A stretch of 64,000 nucleotides of DNA from Candidatus Gastranaerophilales bacterium (GCA_944325885.1 CALVBT010000002.1:186001-250000); one strand, 5' to 3'. Positions 53,357 to 62,610 are shown, counted from the stretch's first letter. The notes: generated by a model from the sequence alone, not told the origin. Numbers and translations: made by a program.

Positions 53357-53472
53357 TAAGAGATAAATAAAACGAAATAACAAACTAGACTAATAGATTT
53401 TAATAAACTTAAAACTATAAATGGAACGGGAAAAGGTATTTACACGGGGCTAAACAAAGCCTCTTTTTTTTT
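53357..53472 (+). ncRNA. Candidate small RNA B
   Basis: After the TATATACTTTATATA block comes about 90 nt with almost no coding potential, then the terminator GGGGCT-AAACAA-AGCCTC (53446-53463) and nine T. The body differs from candidate A, so the two share regulation rather than sequence. The region 53178-53516 has no protein gene. Confidence 0.42.
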
Positions 53473-53516
53473 GCCAGTTTTTTTTATTGTGAATAAAAAA
53501 CAGTATACTTGTTAGC

Positions 53517-54275
53517 TTATGCAGTGACAGGAACAAATACTCTCATTTGATCTGAGTATTTCGGATTTTTGTTTACGAAGTCACTGGCTGCTGTTCCGTT
53601 ACCGAGTGTTATTTCAATATGTCCGTATTGTGAGCTGTAGCCGGCTGCACCACGAGGATATACGAGTATACATCCTGCGGGCAGGCTTGCCAGTTCACTT
53701 TTTGATACATTTATTTCTTTAAAGTTTTTATTGGCTTTTAAGTTATTTATCATCTGGTATGCATGGCCACGTGTTACAGGTATGCCTGAATTTTGAATAG
53801 CATTGCTTACATATTCAGCACATGCACCTTTTGAACTGCCTGATGCATGTGCATAAACATTTTGTGCTAGTTTATTCGCAGCTGTGCTGTCAAAGTTTAC
53901 ATCTTTTAAGCTTTCATTCGGTTTTGTATTAAATGTCATTGAAAACGGCAAGAAGTTCATCATGTCCGCAAGCTTGTTCTTGTAGTCTGCAATGCTCTTG
54001 TTGTACATATCAACAATGCCTGAAAAATCAAAGTTATATTGTGTGGGCATAAGCATGTTCATATTAAGCCCCATTGTCATATCCATGTACGGGTTGCTCA
54101 TTGGCATTGAATTTATATTAAATGTGTCAAATGCTGTCATATAGTTTGAATTTATATTTGAGTTAGCAAATAGAGGCTCCATAGCCTGCATCATAGCCGT
54201 TGTATCAAGGCTTGTAAAACCGTTATTTAGGCTTCCCAAATTTGCTAAATTAAAATTGATTTTGTCGAATGACAT
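53517..54275 (-). CDS. CHAP/NlpC-P60-like protein without signal peptide
   Basis: The C-terminal 110 residues have a Cys in SSKGACAEYVSNAIQNSG and a His in YSSQYGHIEITLGNG, the layout of CHAP or NlpC/P60 cysteine peptidases that cut peptidoglycan cross-links. The N-terminal 140 residues are Asn/Met-rich and unusual (MDMTMGLNMNMLMPTQYNFDFSG). No signal peptide is seen, so export by another route or a lysis role is possible. Its promoter region (54301-54318) shares TACTTTATATATATA with the sRNA promoters. Confidence 0.7.
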   Translation of the reverse strand: MSFDKINFNLANLGSLNNGFTSLDTTAMMQAMEPLFANSNINSNYMTAFDTFNINSMPMSNPYMDMTMGLNMNMLMPTQYNFDFSGIVDMYNKSIADYKNKLADMMNFLPFSMTFNTKPNESLKDVNFDSTAANKLAQNVYAHASGSSKGACAEYVSNAIQNSGIPVTRGHAYQMINNLKANKNFKEINVSKSELASLPAGCILVYPRGAAGYSSQYGHIEITLGNGTAASDFVNKNPKYSDQMRVFVPVTA

Positions 54276-54300
54276 GCTAACTCCAAATTTATAAATATCC

Positions 54301-54318
54301 CTATATATATAAAGTATT
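54301..54318 (-). promoter_or_regulatory. TACTTTATATATATA promoter block of the CHAP-like gene
   Basis: On the minus strand AATACTTTATATATATAG precedes the gene by about 25 bases and nearly matches the -10 area of candidate sRNAs A and B. TTGGAG serves as ribosome-binding site. Confidence 0.45.
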
Positions 54319-54410
54319 GTTTGCCAAAATAATTGACAAAAATGTTATAATGTTAAAAAATATTAAGAAAATTTTTTGAAAAAATCCTGTACTTGATTGA
54401 GAATGTTCGT

Positions 54411-55403
54411 ATGAAGCAGTTGTTTTTATTAGCTTTTATAGTTATTTTGTCTATGCAGCCGGCAATGCCTGTGTATGCTTTTGAAGATATACAGCCGGCT
54501 GTGCCGGCAGATACTCAAACTGCGAAGGAAAATGTTTCAGAAGAAAACACAGCTTCTGATTCGGATATGTTTGCTCCTATCGAGCTTGATTTGACTGATT
54601 ATACTTATTTGAATAAAGAAAATGAAAACAAAAAGTTTGAATTGTCTGCAGAGAAACATGGCAAGCCTGATTATGTAAAAAATACGGGTCAAATATGGGA
54701 TGAGGATAAGCTTTTCAGGTATATGTATTATTCTGACGAGTCAAATTTGCGTGTATTGCCTAGTTATGGGTCATTAAACAGCTATCTTACAGCAAACCTC
54801 GATGAAAATACGACTGTCATGATAGGTCAGGACGGAATTTCTTCTATAAACGGCGATACAGTGAATTTTGCTTATGCTAACAGCTCTTATTACAGCAGCG
54901 GTGCCAGAATAGACGGAAAACAAAAATATTTTAACTATTCTGTCGGTGCATTCAATGAAACTGATACTCTGAATCAGGAAATGGCAGCTATTGTAAGTAC
55001 CAAGCCTGTACATTTGTTTAATTCCAAGGGTACTTTTTACACAGGAGGCGGCGTCTTTACAAATTTGATGGATGATGTTAACAAAAATACAACCGGTGTT
55101 TTTACTCAGTATAATAATGACAAATTTTCTGTAGGCGCGCAGCTTGCAAGGTCTTCTTATTCAAAAGACGGGTATAACGGCTCCAGTTCCGCACATTTTT
55201 TGACTACATACAAATTTAACGACAATCTTACTTTGAAAAATAAAATAGTTAAAAATTTTGATATAGACGAGATTCAGGGCGAAATGGGCGTTGTTTATTC
55301 ACCCACTGACAGGCTGCAGTTTGAACTTACGGCAGCAAATTACCAATCTCAAAATATCATTACACGGCAAAGACTAAAATTTACAACATCGTTTAAATTT
55401 TAA
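54411..55403 (+). CDS. Probable outer-membrane beta-barrel protein
   Basis: The 330-residue protein has a signal peptide (MKQLFLLAFIVILSMQPAMPVYA), an acidic linker, then alternating strands with aromatic residues (SYYSSGARIDGKQKYFNYSVGAFNET, FSVGAQLARSSYS, LTLKNKIVKNFD, LQFELTAANYQSQNIITRQRLKFTTSFKF). It ends in Phe, as outer-membrane proteins usually do. This supports a diderm envelope. The stop overlaps the hisS stop region by 11 bases on the opposite strand. Confidence 0.72.
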   Translation: MKQLFLLAFIVILSMQPAMPVYAFEDIQPAVPADTQTAKENVSEENTASDSDMFAPIELDLTDYTYLNKENENKKFELSAEKHGKPDYVKNTGQIWDEDKLFRYMYYSDESNLRVLPSYGSLNSYLTANLDENTTVMIGQDGISSINGDTVNFAYANSSYYSSGARIDGKQKYFNYSVGAFNETDTLNQEMAAIVSTKPVHLFNSKGTFYTGGGVFTNLMDDVNKNTTGVFTQYNNDKFSVGAQLARSSYSKDGYNGSSSAHFLTTYKFNDNLTLKNKIVKNFDIDEIQGEMGVVYSPTDRLQFELTAANYQSQNIITRQRLKFTTSFKF

Positions 55404-56625
55404 TCTTTGAGAGATATTCCTGTCTTGATACATTGATTTGTTCTGATGTATCAAGGTTTTTCAGGGTTACGGTATTTGAGTTTATTTCATCTTCCATCAA
55501 TATAAGAGCATATTTTGCAGTTTTTGCAGCTTTGTCCAGCTGTTTTTTGAATTTTCTGTTTGCGTAGTCAAACTCTGCACTATATCCTGCTTCTCTTAGT
55601 TCATCAATAATTTTAAATGTTTCTTTAGGATTTTCTGAAACTACAAATACATCCAGTCTGTCTGAGGCAGGTTTTTCAATGAGAGAATTCAGTCTTTCCA
55701 TTCCCATTGCCCAGCCCACAGCAGGTGTCTGAGGACCGCCTAAAGTTTCCACAAGCGAGTCATATCTTCCGCCGCCGCAGACTGCATTTTGTGATCCTAG
55801 ATTGTTGGATTTTATTTCAAAAACAGTTCTGTTGTAATAATCGAGTCCTCTAACGAGCAGTTTGTTTACTGTGTAAGGAATATTCAATGCTGTTAAATAC
55901 TCTTTTACTTTTTCAAAATGCTCTTTACAATCAGGACAAATAAAATCGCCAAGAATAACTTTTTGTATTTCTTCTTTTTCAAAGATTTTTTTGCAGGAAT
56001 CTACTTTGCAGTCCAGGATTCTCAGCGGATTTTTTTCATAACGAAAATTGCAGTCCTCGCAAAGGTCTTTTAAGTATGGTTTCAATACATCTTTTATCGC
56101 ATTTCTGTAGTTTTTTCTGCACTCGCTGCAGCCCAGAGAATTTATTTCTATTTCTAAATCATTTAGACCCAGCTCATTTAAATATTTAACAGCCAGATTA
56201 ATTACCTCTGCATCTGCTGCAGGCTCTGCAGAACCAAACATTTCTACACCGACCTGATGGAATTGTCTTTGTCTGCCGGCTTGAGGTCTTTCGTATCTGA
56301 ACATAGGCCCTTTGTACCAGAGTTTTACAGGTTGAGGTAATCTGGAAAAGCCGTGTTCTATATATGCTCTTACTACGCCTGCTGTGTTTTCAGGTCTTAG
56401 TGTAAGTGAGCGTTCACTTTTTTCAAAAGTGTACATTTCTTTGTTTACAATATCAGTAGAGTCGCCTACACCTCTGGCAAAAAGCTCTGTCGCTTCAAAT
56501 ATAGGTGTTCTTATTTCTTTAAAGTTTGCTTTTGAAAAAACTTTGTTAGCTGCAGCTTCCATACGCTGCCAGTTTTCAACTTCTTGAGGAAGTATGTCTT
56601 TTGTGCCTTTTTGCGCCTGTATCAC
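55393..56625 (-). CDS. hisS: Histidine--tRNA ligase
   Basis: HisRS charges tRNA-His. The 410-residue protein has AQKGTKDILPQE, motif 2 LTLRPENTAGVVRAYIEH, WYKGPMFRYERPQAGRQRQFHQVGVEMFG, a CxxC zinc-like insertion (CSECRKNYR, CEDCNFRY), the His-A motif GLDYYNRTVFE and GGGRYDSLVE. C-terminal anticodon domain is complete. Confidence 0.97.
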   Translation of the reverse strand: MIQAQKGTKDILPQEVENWQRMEAAANKVFSKANFKEIRTPIFEATELFARGVGDSTDIVNKEMYTFEKSERSLTLRPENTAGVVRAYIEHGFSRLPQPVKLWYKGPMFRYERPQAGRQRQFHQVGVEMFGSAEPAADAEVINLAVKYLNELGLNDLEIEINSLGCSECRKNYRNAIKDVLKPYLKDLCEDCNFRYEKNPLRILDCKVDSCKKIFEKEEIQKVILGDFICPDCKEHFEKVKEYLTALNIPYTVNKLLVRGLDYYNRTVFEIKSNNLGSQNAVCGGGRYDSLVETLGGPQTPAVGWAMGMERLNSLIEKPASDRLDVFVVSENPKETFKIIDELREAGYSAEFDYANRKFKKQLDKAAKTAKYALILMEDEINSNTVTLKNLDTSEQINVSRQEYLSKIKI

Positions 56626-56767
56626 TTTTTACCTCTCAATATTGTATTTTATAATCAATCTGTTTGGTTACTCTTCTTATTAATTATATATAAAAAACGG
56701 CTATTTCAATATATTGAAATTTATAGTAAAATCATCGCATAAGTTTTATTTTATGAGGTTTAGATAA

Positions 56768-57805
56768 ATGGATTTAAAAAAATCATTTACGGTTCAAAAT
56801 ATATATTTTACAGCACTGGTGCTGTTTATATTGTTTTTGCTGGTAAAAATGACAGATATCGCACTGCTTTTGTTTTGCAGTTATGTTATTGCTTCTGCTA
56901 TAAATCCTTTTGTTGATAAATTGTCTGAAAAAATGCCCAGAGCATATGCTGTTACTCTTATGATAGTGCTGGTTACTCTTGTTACAATCGGGATATTTAT
57001 TCCTATTGTAATTATGTCCGTAAATGAAATAAAAGAATTTTTAAACCAGCTGCCTCAGCAAATTAATAATGTTCAAAATTTTGTAAATAATTCAAAAATT
57101 GCGGGTCAGGATGTTTCGCAGTATTTGAATTTTGATACGGTCTTAAATAATTCCACAACAATAGCCAAAGAAGTTATAGACAAGTCAATAAACTTTACTG
57201 TAGGTTTTGTCGGTGTTTTGACAATACTTGTAACGGTTGGCATCGTTGTTTTCTTTCTGTCAAATGACAGAGATAAAATCAAAGATTTTTCCCTCAAACT
57301 TTTCCCTCAACAAATTCGTCTGCGTGCATCAAAAATTATTGATGAATTAGAGACAAAAGTAGGCGGGTATGTCACGGCACAGCTGCTTTCAATCACTACT
57401 GTAGGGATAATCGTTGCAGTTGTTTTGTTGATATTACGTGTTGATTATGCTGTTTTTCTCGGCTTTATTTCCGCAATACTGGATCTTGTTCCAATAGTAG
57501 GGCCAATATTATCCGGTGTGTTGATACTATTGATTGCTTTTCCGAAAGGATGGATTGTCTGCTTGATAGCTATAGGTTCTTTGCTTTTGGGGCAGTTTGT
57601 CGAAAACAACTGGGCAAAACCTTATCTCTTTTCAAAGTATATGGATTTGCACCCGCTTGTTGTAATATTTTCTTTTGTAGTTGCCGCAAAATTCCTCGGA
57701 GTTGTCGGTGTTTTGATTGCGCCTGCAATTGCTGCAGTTTTTGTTACACTATTTGAAGAAATTTATGTTAAAACTATGAATGAAAATAATGAAAGTAATG
57801 AGTAA
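56768..57805 (+). CDS. AI-2E family (PerM/TqsA-like) membrane protein
   Basis: The 345-residue protein has about seven membrane helices and the family blocks SYVIASAINPFVDKLSEKMPRAYAV, VGGYVTAQLLSITTVGIIVAVVLL, DLVPIVGPILSGV and FVENNWAKPYLFSKYMDLHPLVVIFSFVVAAKFLGVVGVLIAPAIAA. Members act as permeases or Na+/H+ antiporters. The TAA stop shares a base with the next ATG. Confidence 0.9.
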   Translation: MDLKKSFTVQNIYFTALVLFILFLLVKMTDIALLLFCSYVIASAINPFVDKLSEKMPRAYAVTLMIVLVTLVTIGIFIPIVIMSVNEIKEFLNQLPQQINNVQNFVNNSKIAGQDVSQYLNFDTVLNNSTTIAKEVIDKSINFTVGFVGVLTILVTVGIVVFFLSNDRDKIKDFSLKLFPQQIRLRASKIIDELETKVGGYVTAQLLSITTVGIIVAVVLLILRVDYAVFLGFISAILDLVPIVGPILSGVLILLIAFPKGWIVCLIAIGSLLLGQFVENNWAKPYLFSKYMDLHPLVVIFSFVVAAKFLGVVGVLIAPAIAAVFVTLFEEIYVKTMNENNESNE

Positions 57806-59388
57806 TGCCTGATACAGTTCTTTACAACAGACCTATAAAAAATCCTGAAATTAATATATGGATGGCGTTTCCTGCTATTGAGTCCTTTGGAATGTCGTCA
57901 CTGGGGTATATGTCTATTGTAAAAACGCTCGATATGAGGGCGGATTATTTTGTGGAAAAGATTTTTACGGATACAAAAAATACTCAGCTATTGCCTTCTC
58001 AGGTTGATGTAATGGGCTTTTCCGTATCATTTGAGATTGATTTTTTAGGTATGTTCAGCATACTTGATAAATATTCTATTCCGTTAAAATCAGCGGAAAG
58101 AAATGAAAATCACCCTTTAATTTTTGGTGGCGGGCCTGTTCTTACTGCAAATCCGGAACCGTTTTGCGAGTTTTTCGATTTTATTATTGTCGGTGATGCA
58201 GAAAATATTGATAAGAATGTAATTGATGTTATCAAAGAGAACAAGACGCTTTCTAAAACAGAAATTCTGCAAAAGTTATCTGAACTTAAAGGAATATATG
58301 TTCCGTCATTAACAGTCTATACGGAAAAAGAAGGTGTAAAAAATAAAGACGGCTCTGTTTTCAGCGTAGAAAAAATTTCTTCACAGTTGAGCAATTGTAT
58401 TACTACTCCTGTGCTGTCTGACAAAAGTTTTTTTTCTAATACCTATGTAATTGAAATTGTGAGAGGTTGCCCTCAGCGTTGTGCTTTTTGTATTGCTTCG
58501 TATTTAAACATGCCGTATCGTTATTGCGACAGTGACAAGATTATTGAAAGCATTGACGAAGGATTGAAGCATACTAATAAAATTGCACTTTTGGGTGCAT
58601 TGATTACCGCTCATCCGGAGTTTGACAAGATATGCGAGCATATTCTAAAAAGAAAAGAAGATATTCCGGATTTGGAGCTTTCAGTGTCTTCTTTGCGAGC
58701 TGATTCTATTTCTCCATTGATAATAAAAACGCTTACGGCATGCGGTCAAAAACATTCCACTATTGCCATTGAGGCAGGTTCTGAGCGTTTGAGAAAACTT
58801 ATAAATAAAAATTTAACCGAAAAACAGATATTTGAAACAGTAAAAACAGCTTATGAAAACGGGCTGAGCGGTCTTAAAATTTACGCAATGATAGGTCATC
58901 CGACGGAAACGCAGGAGGATATAGACGAACTGGTTGCGCTTGCTAAGAAATTGAAATCATCTTTTAAAACCTTTGATTTAACGTTTTCATTTTCTACTTT
59001 TGTGCCAAAGGCTCATACTCCGTTTCAGTTTTGTGAAAGAGAAGCTACAAAGCAGCTTGAGAAAAAGTATGAATATCTGAAAAAAGAGTTTCATAAACTC
59101 GGCGTAAAAATAAGAACCTCGAGTGTAAAATGGGATTACTGGCAGGCATTGCTGTCACGTGCTGACAGGCGAATCTGTGATTATTTGATAGATGTGTACC
59201 GCTCGGGAGCAAATCTCGGTGCCTTTAAGCAGTCTTATAAAAAAATGCATGAAGATAATTTGCTTCCTGATTCTGATATTTTTGCCTTAAAAAATCATGC
59301 TCTTGAAGAAATTTTGCCATGGGATTTTATAAAACTCCAACCCTCAAAACAAGCCTTAATAGCTGAGTATAAAAGACTTTTGGTCTAA
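57805..59388 (+). CDS. B12-binding radical SAM protein
   Basis: The first 170 residues resemble a cobalamin-binding fold (VMGFSVSFEIDFLGM, FGGGPVLTANPEPFCEFFDFIIVGDAE). The radical SAM cluster CxxxCxxC is in EIVRGCPQRCAFCIAS, followed by IAIEAGSERLRKLINKNLTEKQ and a late FVPKAHTPFQF. The layout resembles the TIGR03960-like group of unknown substrate. It overlaps the AI-2E gene and may be co-transcribed with it. Confidence 0.88.
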   Translation: MPDTVLYNRPIKNPEINIWMAFPAIESFGMSSLGYMSIVKTLDMRADYFVEKIFTDTKNTQLLPSQVDVMGFSVSFEIDFLGMFSILDKYSIPLKSAERNENHPLIFGGGPVLTANPEPFCEFFDFIIVGDAENIDKNVIDVIKENKTLSKTEILQKLSELKGIYVPSLTVYTEKEGVKNKDGSVFSVEKISSQLSNCITTPVLSDKSFFSNTYVIEIVRGCPQRCAFCIASYLNMPYRYCDSDKIIESIDEGLKHTNKIALLGALITAHPEFDKICEHILKRKEDIPDLELSVSSLRADSISPLIIKTLTACGQKHSTIAIEAGSERLRKLINKNLTEKQIFETVKTAYENGLSGLKIYAMIGHPTETQEDIDELVALAKKLKSSFKTFDLTFSFSTFVPKAHTPFQFCEREATKQLEKKYEYLKKEFHKLGVKIRTSSVKWDYWQALLSRADRRICDYLIDVYRSGANLGAFKQSYKKMHEDNLLPDSDIFALKNHALEEILPWDFIKLQPSKQALIAEYKRLLV

Positions 59389-59434
59389 TATTAACAATTG
59401 TAAAATCCTTATAAATTTTTTATAACAAAAAGGG

Positions 59435-59462
59435 TTGACATTATTTTTCTTGATGTCATAAT
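59435..59462 (+). promoter_or_regulatory. Promoter of candidate sRNA C
   Basis: TTGACA (59435-59440) is followed after 16 bases by CATAAT (59457-59462), close to consensus. It points into a region without protein gene. Confidence 0.65.
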
Positions 59463-59469
59463 TAAATAT

Positions 59470-59611
59470 GTAAGGTTTAAGTGTAGTCGAAACACTAAAT
59501 AACATCTTTTAACATTAATAACCCCGAACACATATAAACTCCTAAATAATAAACACAAAAGAGACCATTAGGATGCAGAAAACAAACCACTCAATGAGTG
59601 GTCTTTTTTTT
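59470..59611 (+). ncRNA. Candidate small RNA C
   Basis: The RNA would start near 59470, carry the small hairpin AGTGT-AGTCGAA-ACACT, then an A/C-rich unstructured part with CCCC and ACTCCTAA, and end at ACCACTC-AAT-GAGTGGT (59586-59602) with eight T. GACCA at 59563 can also pair with TGGTC in the 3' arm. No coding frame with a ribosome-binding site is visible. Confidence 0.5.
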
Positions 59612-59645
59612 ACTAATCGTTATTATTCTTATTAAAATTGATTTT

Positions 59646-59673
59646 GTATATCAAATGATATCGTTTGATATAC
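59646..59673. promoter_or_regulatory. 28-bp near-perfect palindrome upstream of the fumarase gene
   Basis: GTATATCAAA (59646-59655) and TTTGATATAC (59664-59673) are perfect inverses around TGATATCG. It lies about 90 bp before the fumarase ATG and has the size of an operator for a dimeric regulator. Confidence 0.5.
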
Positions 59674-59761
59674 TATTCTTTGTTTTTGAGTAATTAATAA
59701 GTGTAAACGTGACAATAAATAACGAATTGATTTTAAATCGTGAAAAGTTTATCATTATGTA

Positions 59762-61135
59762 ATGACATCACAGTTTTTAAATGCGGATACAATTAAAGAG
59801 GCTGTATACAATCTTTGCGTGCAGGCTAATACTTCCTATGACTCATTTTTATACAGTCGTATTGTTGACATGTATTCTTCTGCGCAAAATCAATCTGATA
59901 AAATCAAGCTGTCTAATATTTTAAAAAATATAAAACTTTCTGCCGATTTAAAACGTCCATTGTGTCAGGATACTGGACAGGTTGTTGTTTTTGTTGAAAT
60001 AGGGACTGATGTTTGTTTGTCCGGTATAAATTTAAATGAATGTGTGAATTCTGCAGTACAAAAGGCCTATATCGACAATTATTATCGAAAATCAGTTGTC
60101 AAAAATTCACTTTTTTGCAGAGATAATACAAATACAAATACTCCGGCTATTTTGTATACAGATTTTATTGAGGGTTCTTCTGTTAATATTAAATTGATGG
60201 TCAAAGGTGCGGGGTCTGAAAATTATTCTGCTGTAAAAATGTTCAATCCTTCATCTTCTAAAAGTGATATTTTTGAATTTATAAAACAGTCTTTAATTAC
60301 AGCAGGAGAAAAAAGCTGCCCGCCTTATGTTCTGGGTATAGGAGCAGGGGGAACTATGGATTATGCCGCACTTTTATCTAAAAAAGCTTTTTTTAATAAT
60401 ACAAATACTGTTGAAGAAAAGAACTTTATATCTGATATGAAAGAGTATCTTTCCGATTTTTCTTCGGATATTTTGGATATAAAACTGTGTTCGTCTTCCA
60501 CACACATTGCGTGTCTGCCTGTGGCTTTGACTATAAATTGTCATTGCACAAGGCATGCAAAATGTTCAATTACTGAAGCCGGCATAGTTTATGAAAAAAC
60601 AAACAATAGTTTTATAAATTTGGATGATGATTTTTCTTTGACGCAAAAGCATGTTTTTGCAGATGATATAACTGCTATAAGAGCGTTGAATAAGGGCGAG
60701 AATATATTATTGACCGGTGAAATCTATACAGCACGTGATGCTGCTCATAAAAGAATTGTTGATGATTTTGAGGCAAACGGCACTTTGCCTTTTGATATGA
60801 AGGACAAAATAGTTTTTTATGCTGGGCCTTGTCCTGCTGCTTTGAATGAAGTTATTGGCCCTGTCGGCCCTACGACTTCTTCCAGAATGGATAAGTTTTG
60901 TGAGTTTATGTATTCACATGGTATTGTTGCTACCATCGGCAAAGGAGAAAGAAGCAAGGCTGCAATTGATGCAATTTCTGCCTGCAGCGGAAAATACCTT
61001 TCTGCTCAAGGCGGCATAGCTTGTCTTCTTTCTCAGTGCGTAAAAAAGTGTGAGATAGTTGCTTATGATGATTTGGGTACAGAAGCAATTAGAAAATTGT
61101 ATGTAGAAAATTTGCCATTAAGGGTAGAATACTAG
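59762..61135 (+). CDS. Class I fumarase-type hydro-lyase, alpha and beta parts fused
   Basis: The 457-residue protein joins an N-terminal domain like TtdA/FumA alpha (LKRPLCQDTGQVVVFVEIG; VLGIGAGGTMDYAALLSK; SSTHIACLPVAL) to a C-terminal beta domain (GEIYTARDAAHKRI, IVFYAGPCPAALNEVIGPVGPTTSSRMDKF, IGKGERS). It binds a [4Fe-4S] cluster through conserved Cys and would hydrate fumarate to malate or act on tartrate. It is shorter than FumA of enteric bacteria. No clear ribosome-binding site. Upstream is the 28-bp palindrome. Confidence 0.9.
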   Translation: MTSQFLNADTIKEAVYNLCVQANTSYDSFLYSRIVDMYSSAQNQSDKIKLSNILKNIKLSADLKRPLCQDTGQVVVFVEIGTDVCLSGINLNECVNSAVQKAYIDNYYRKSVVKNSLFCRDNTNTNTPAILYTDFIEGSSVNIKLMVKGAGSENYSAVKMFNPSSSKSDIFEFIKQSLITAGEKSCPPYVLGIGAGGTMDYAALLSKKAFFNNTNTVEEKNFISDMKEYLSDFSSDILDIKLCSSSTHIACLPVALTINCHCTRHAKCSITEAGIVYEKTNNSFINLDDDFSLTQKHVFADDITAIRALNKGENILLTGEIYTARDAAHKRIVDDFEANGTLPFDMKDKIVFYAGPCPAALNEVIGPVGPTTSSRMDKFCEFMYSHGIVATIGKGERSKAAIDAISACSGKYLSAQGGIACLLSQCVKKCEIVAYDDLGTEAIRKLYVENLPLRVEY

Positions 61136-61167
61136 CAAAAAATTTTTTTACGGGTTTTTGTGCTGGT

Positions 61168-62571
61168 ATGAAAATCTCAAGAACCTTTTTGCATCCAGGC
61201 AGCGTAAAACAATATATCAATAAAATATCTCAAAAAACTGTAGAACCTCATACCAGTGATGTTTCACAAGATGTTCTGGTTCCAAATTTTGTTCCACAAA
61301 AAAAACTTATGCGCAAACTTGTTTTGAATCGTTTGTTTGCGAGATTTTTTGGAGATGCATCCAATGTAAAATACTACAATCTTGATGCTCTTGATGGTTT
61401 GCAGAAAGGGATTCCCGTTTTCAAAGGATTATCATTAAAACAAATCGGTTTTTTAGCAAAAGATTTACATATAATTGCAGCAAAGAGAGGATGTAACAGC
61501 GGCTGTGTACATTGTTATGCTGGCGCAAAAACACCATTAAAGGATTTTAATTCAATATTGTATGAAGATTTTAAAGCATTTATGGATGGGTATAATATTT
61601 TAAAGAAAAGAAGCGGTATTGACTTTTTTTATGATTTAGACAAATCAGACTCGTATAAATCCTTGGTGTTTGATTCTGACAATATTGATATTGCTGTAAA
61701 AGATTTGGCTAATAGAGAGCATTTGTTTACTGAATTAAACACAATGTTTTATAAAACAACAGGCGTGAAAGGAATATTTGATACAAGCGGATGGAATGTA
61801 AAAAGCTCTGTAATGCAGCAGCGTGCTGAAAAAATCGTTGATTATTATACACATTCAAATAATATTGATGAAATCAAACAGTTTAATATTTCCATAAATC
61901 CTTTTCATTCTATGTATGTAAAGTCGCTGGAACTAAAAGAAAAAGGCTATGACAAATTGGCTGAGGATATTTACAACCGTTATATTGACAGAATTTCCAA
62001 TGCATTGTTTACCTGCATTCCATTATTTAAATTTGAAAAATTCAATACTATTATAAGAGCCTTAGATGACTGTATACTGGGTTCTGAAGGCTATAACTAC
62101 AGTGCTGTGAAAAAAATTACTGCTGATATTTATAAAAATTTTGAAATGAAATGCAATCTTGATTTACAAGGTGCAAAAAAACATATTAAAAATAAAGAAA
62201 TGTTGGACAATACTCTTAAGCTTGCTTCTGAAAAATTGGATTTTGTTGATACAAAAGTAATTCCTTCAAAAAAAATTATAAGTATTTTGAAAAAGAAAAA
62301 TCCTAAGCTGTCTGACTATACTATTCATGATATGTATTCTCCTATGCTGGCAAAGGATGTAAATTTCAGACGTTTAAAAACATTGAAACACTACAAGGAT
62401 GCATATTTTAGTTATTTAAATATTGTTGATATAAACGGTAAAGTCTATATGACTGACAATCTCAGGATTATTCCTACTGATATGCAGCTTAATTTTCTTA
62501 ACAGGGACAAAAATTCCAGAGAGTTTTCAAATACAGTTAATGATTTTGTTTTTACAAAAGACATGCTATAA
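61168..62571 (+). CDS. Unusual radical SAM-like protein
   Basis: The 467-residue protein has CxxxCxxC in AAKRGCNSGCVHCYAGAK near residue 112, the usual radical SAM cluster, and a strand-turn block GIFDTSGWNVKSS. The rest does not match any group I know, and there is no SPASM cysteine cluster. The first 90 residues are basic. It is 33 bases after the fumarase, possibly co-transcribed, with a leader like that of the CheR-like gene. A hairpin terminator follows. Substrate is unknown. Confidence 0.7.
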   Translation: MKISRTFLHPGSVKQYINKISQKTVEPHTSDVSQDVLVPNFVPQKKLMRKLVLNRLFARFFGDASNVKYYNLDALDGLQKGIPVFKGLSLKQIGFLAKDLHIIAAKRGCNSGCVHCYAGAKTPLKDFNSILYEDFKAFMDGYNILKKRSGIDFFYDLDKSDSYKSLVFDSDNIDIAVKDLANREHLFTELNTMFYKTTGVKGIFDTSGWNVKSSVMQQRAEKIVDYYTHSNNIDEIKQFNISINPFHSMYVKSLELKEKGYDKLAEDIYNRYIDRISNALFTCIPLFKFEKFNTIIRALDDCILGSEGYNYSAVKKITADIYKNFEMKCNLDLQGAKKHIKNKEMLDNTLKLASEKLDFVDTKVIPSKKIISILKKKNPKLSDYTIHDMYSPMLAKDVNFRRLKTLKHYKDAYFSYLNIVDINGKVYMTDNLRIIPTDMQLNFLNRDKNSREFSNTVNDFVFTKDML

Positions 62572-62581
62572 AGTATGCATT

Positions 62582-62607
62582 AAAAAAGCTCCGTTTCCGG
62601 AGCTTTT
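62582..62607. terminator. Bidirectional terminator
   Basis: AAAAAAGCTCCG-TTTC-CGGAGCTTTT lies between the radical SAM gene and the regulator gene, with A and T runs. Confidence 0.85.
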
Positions 62608-62610
62608 GTT

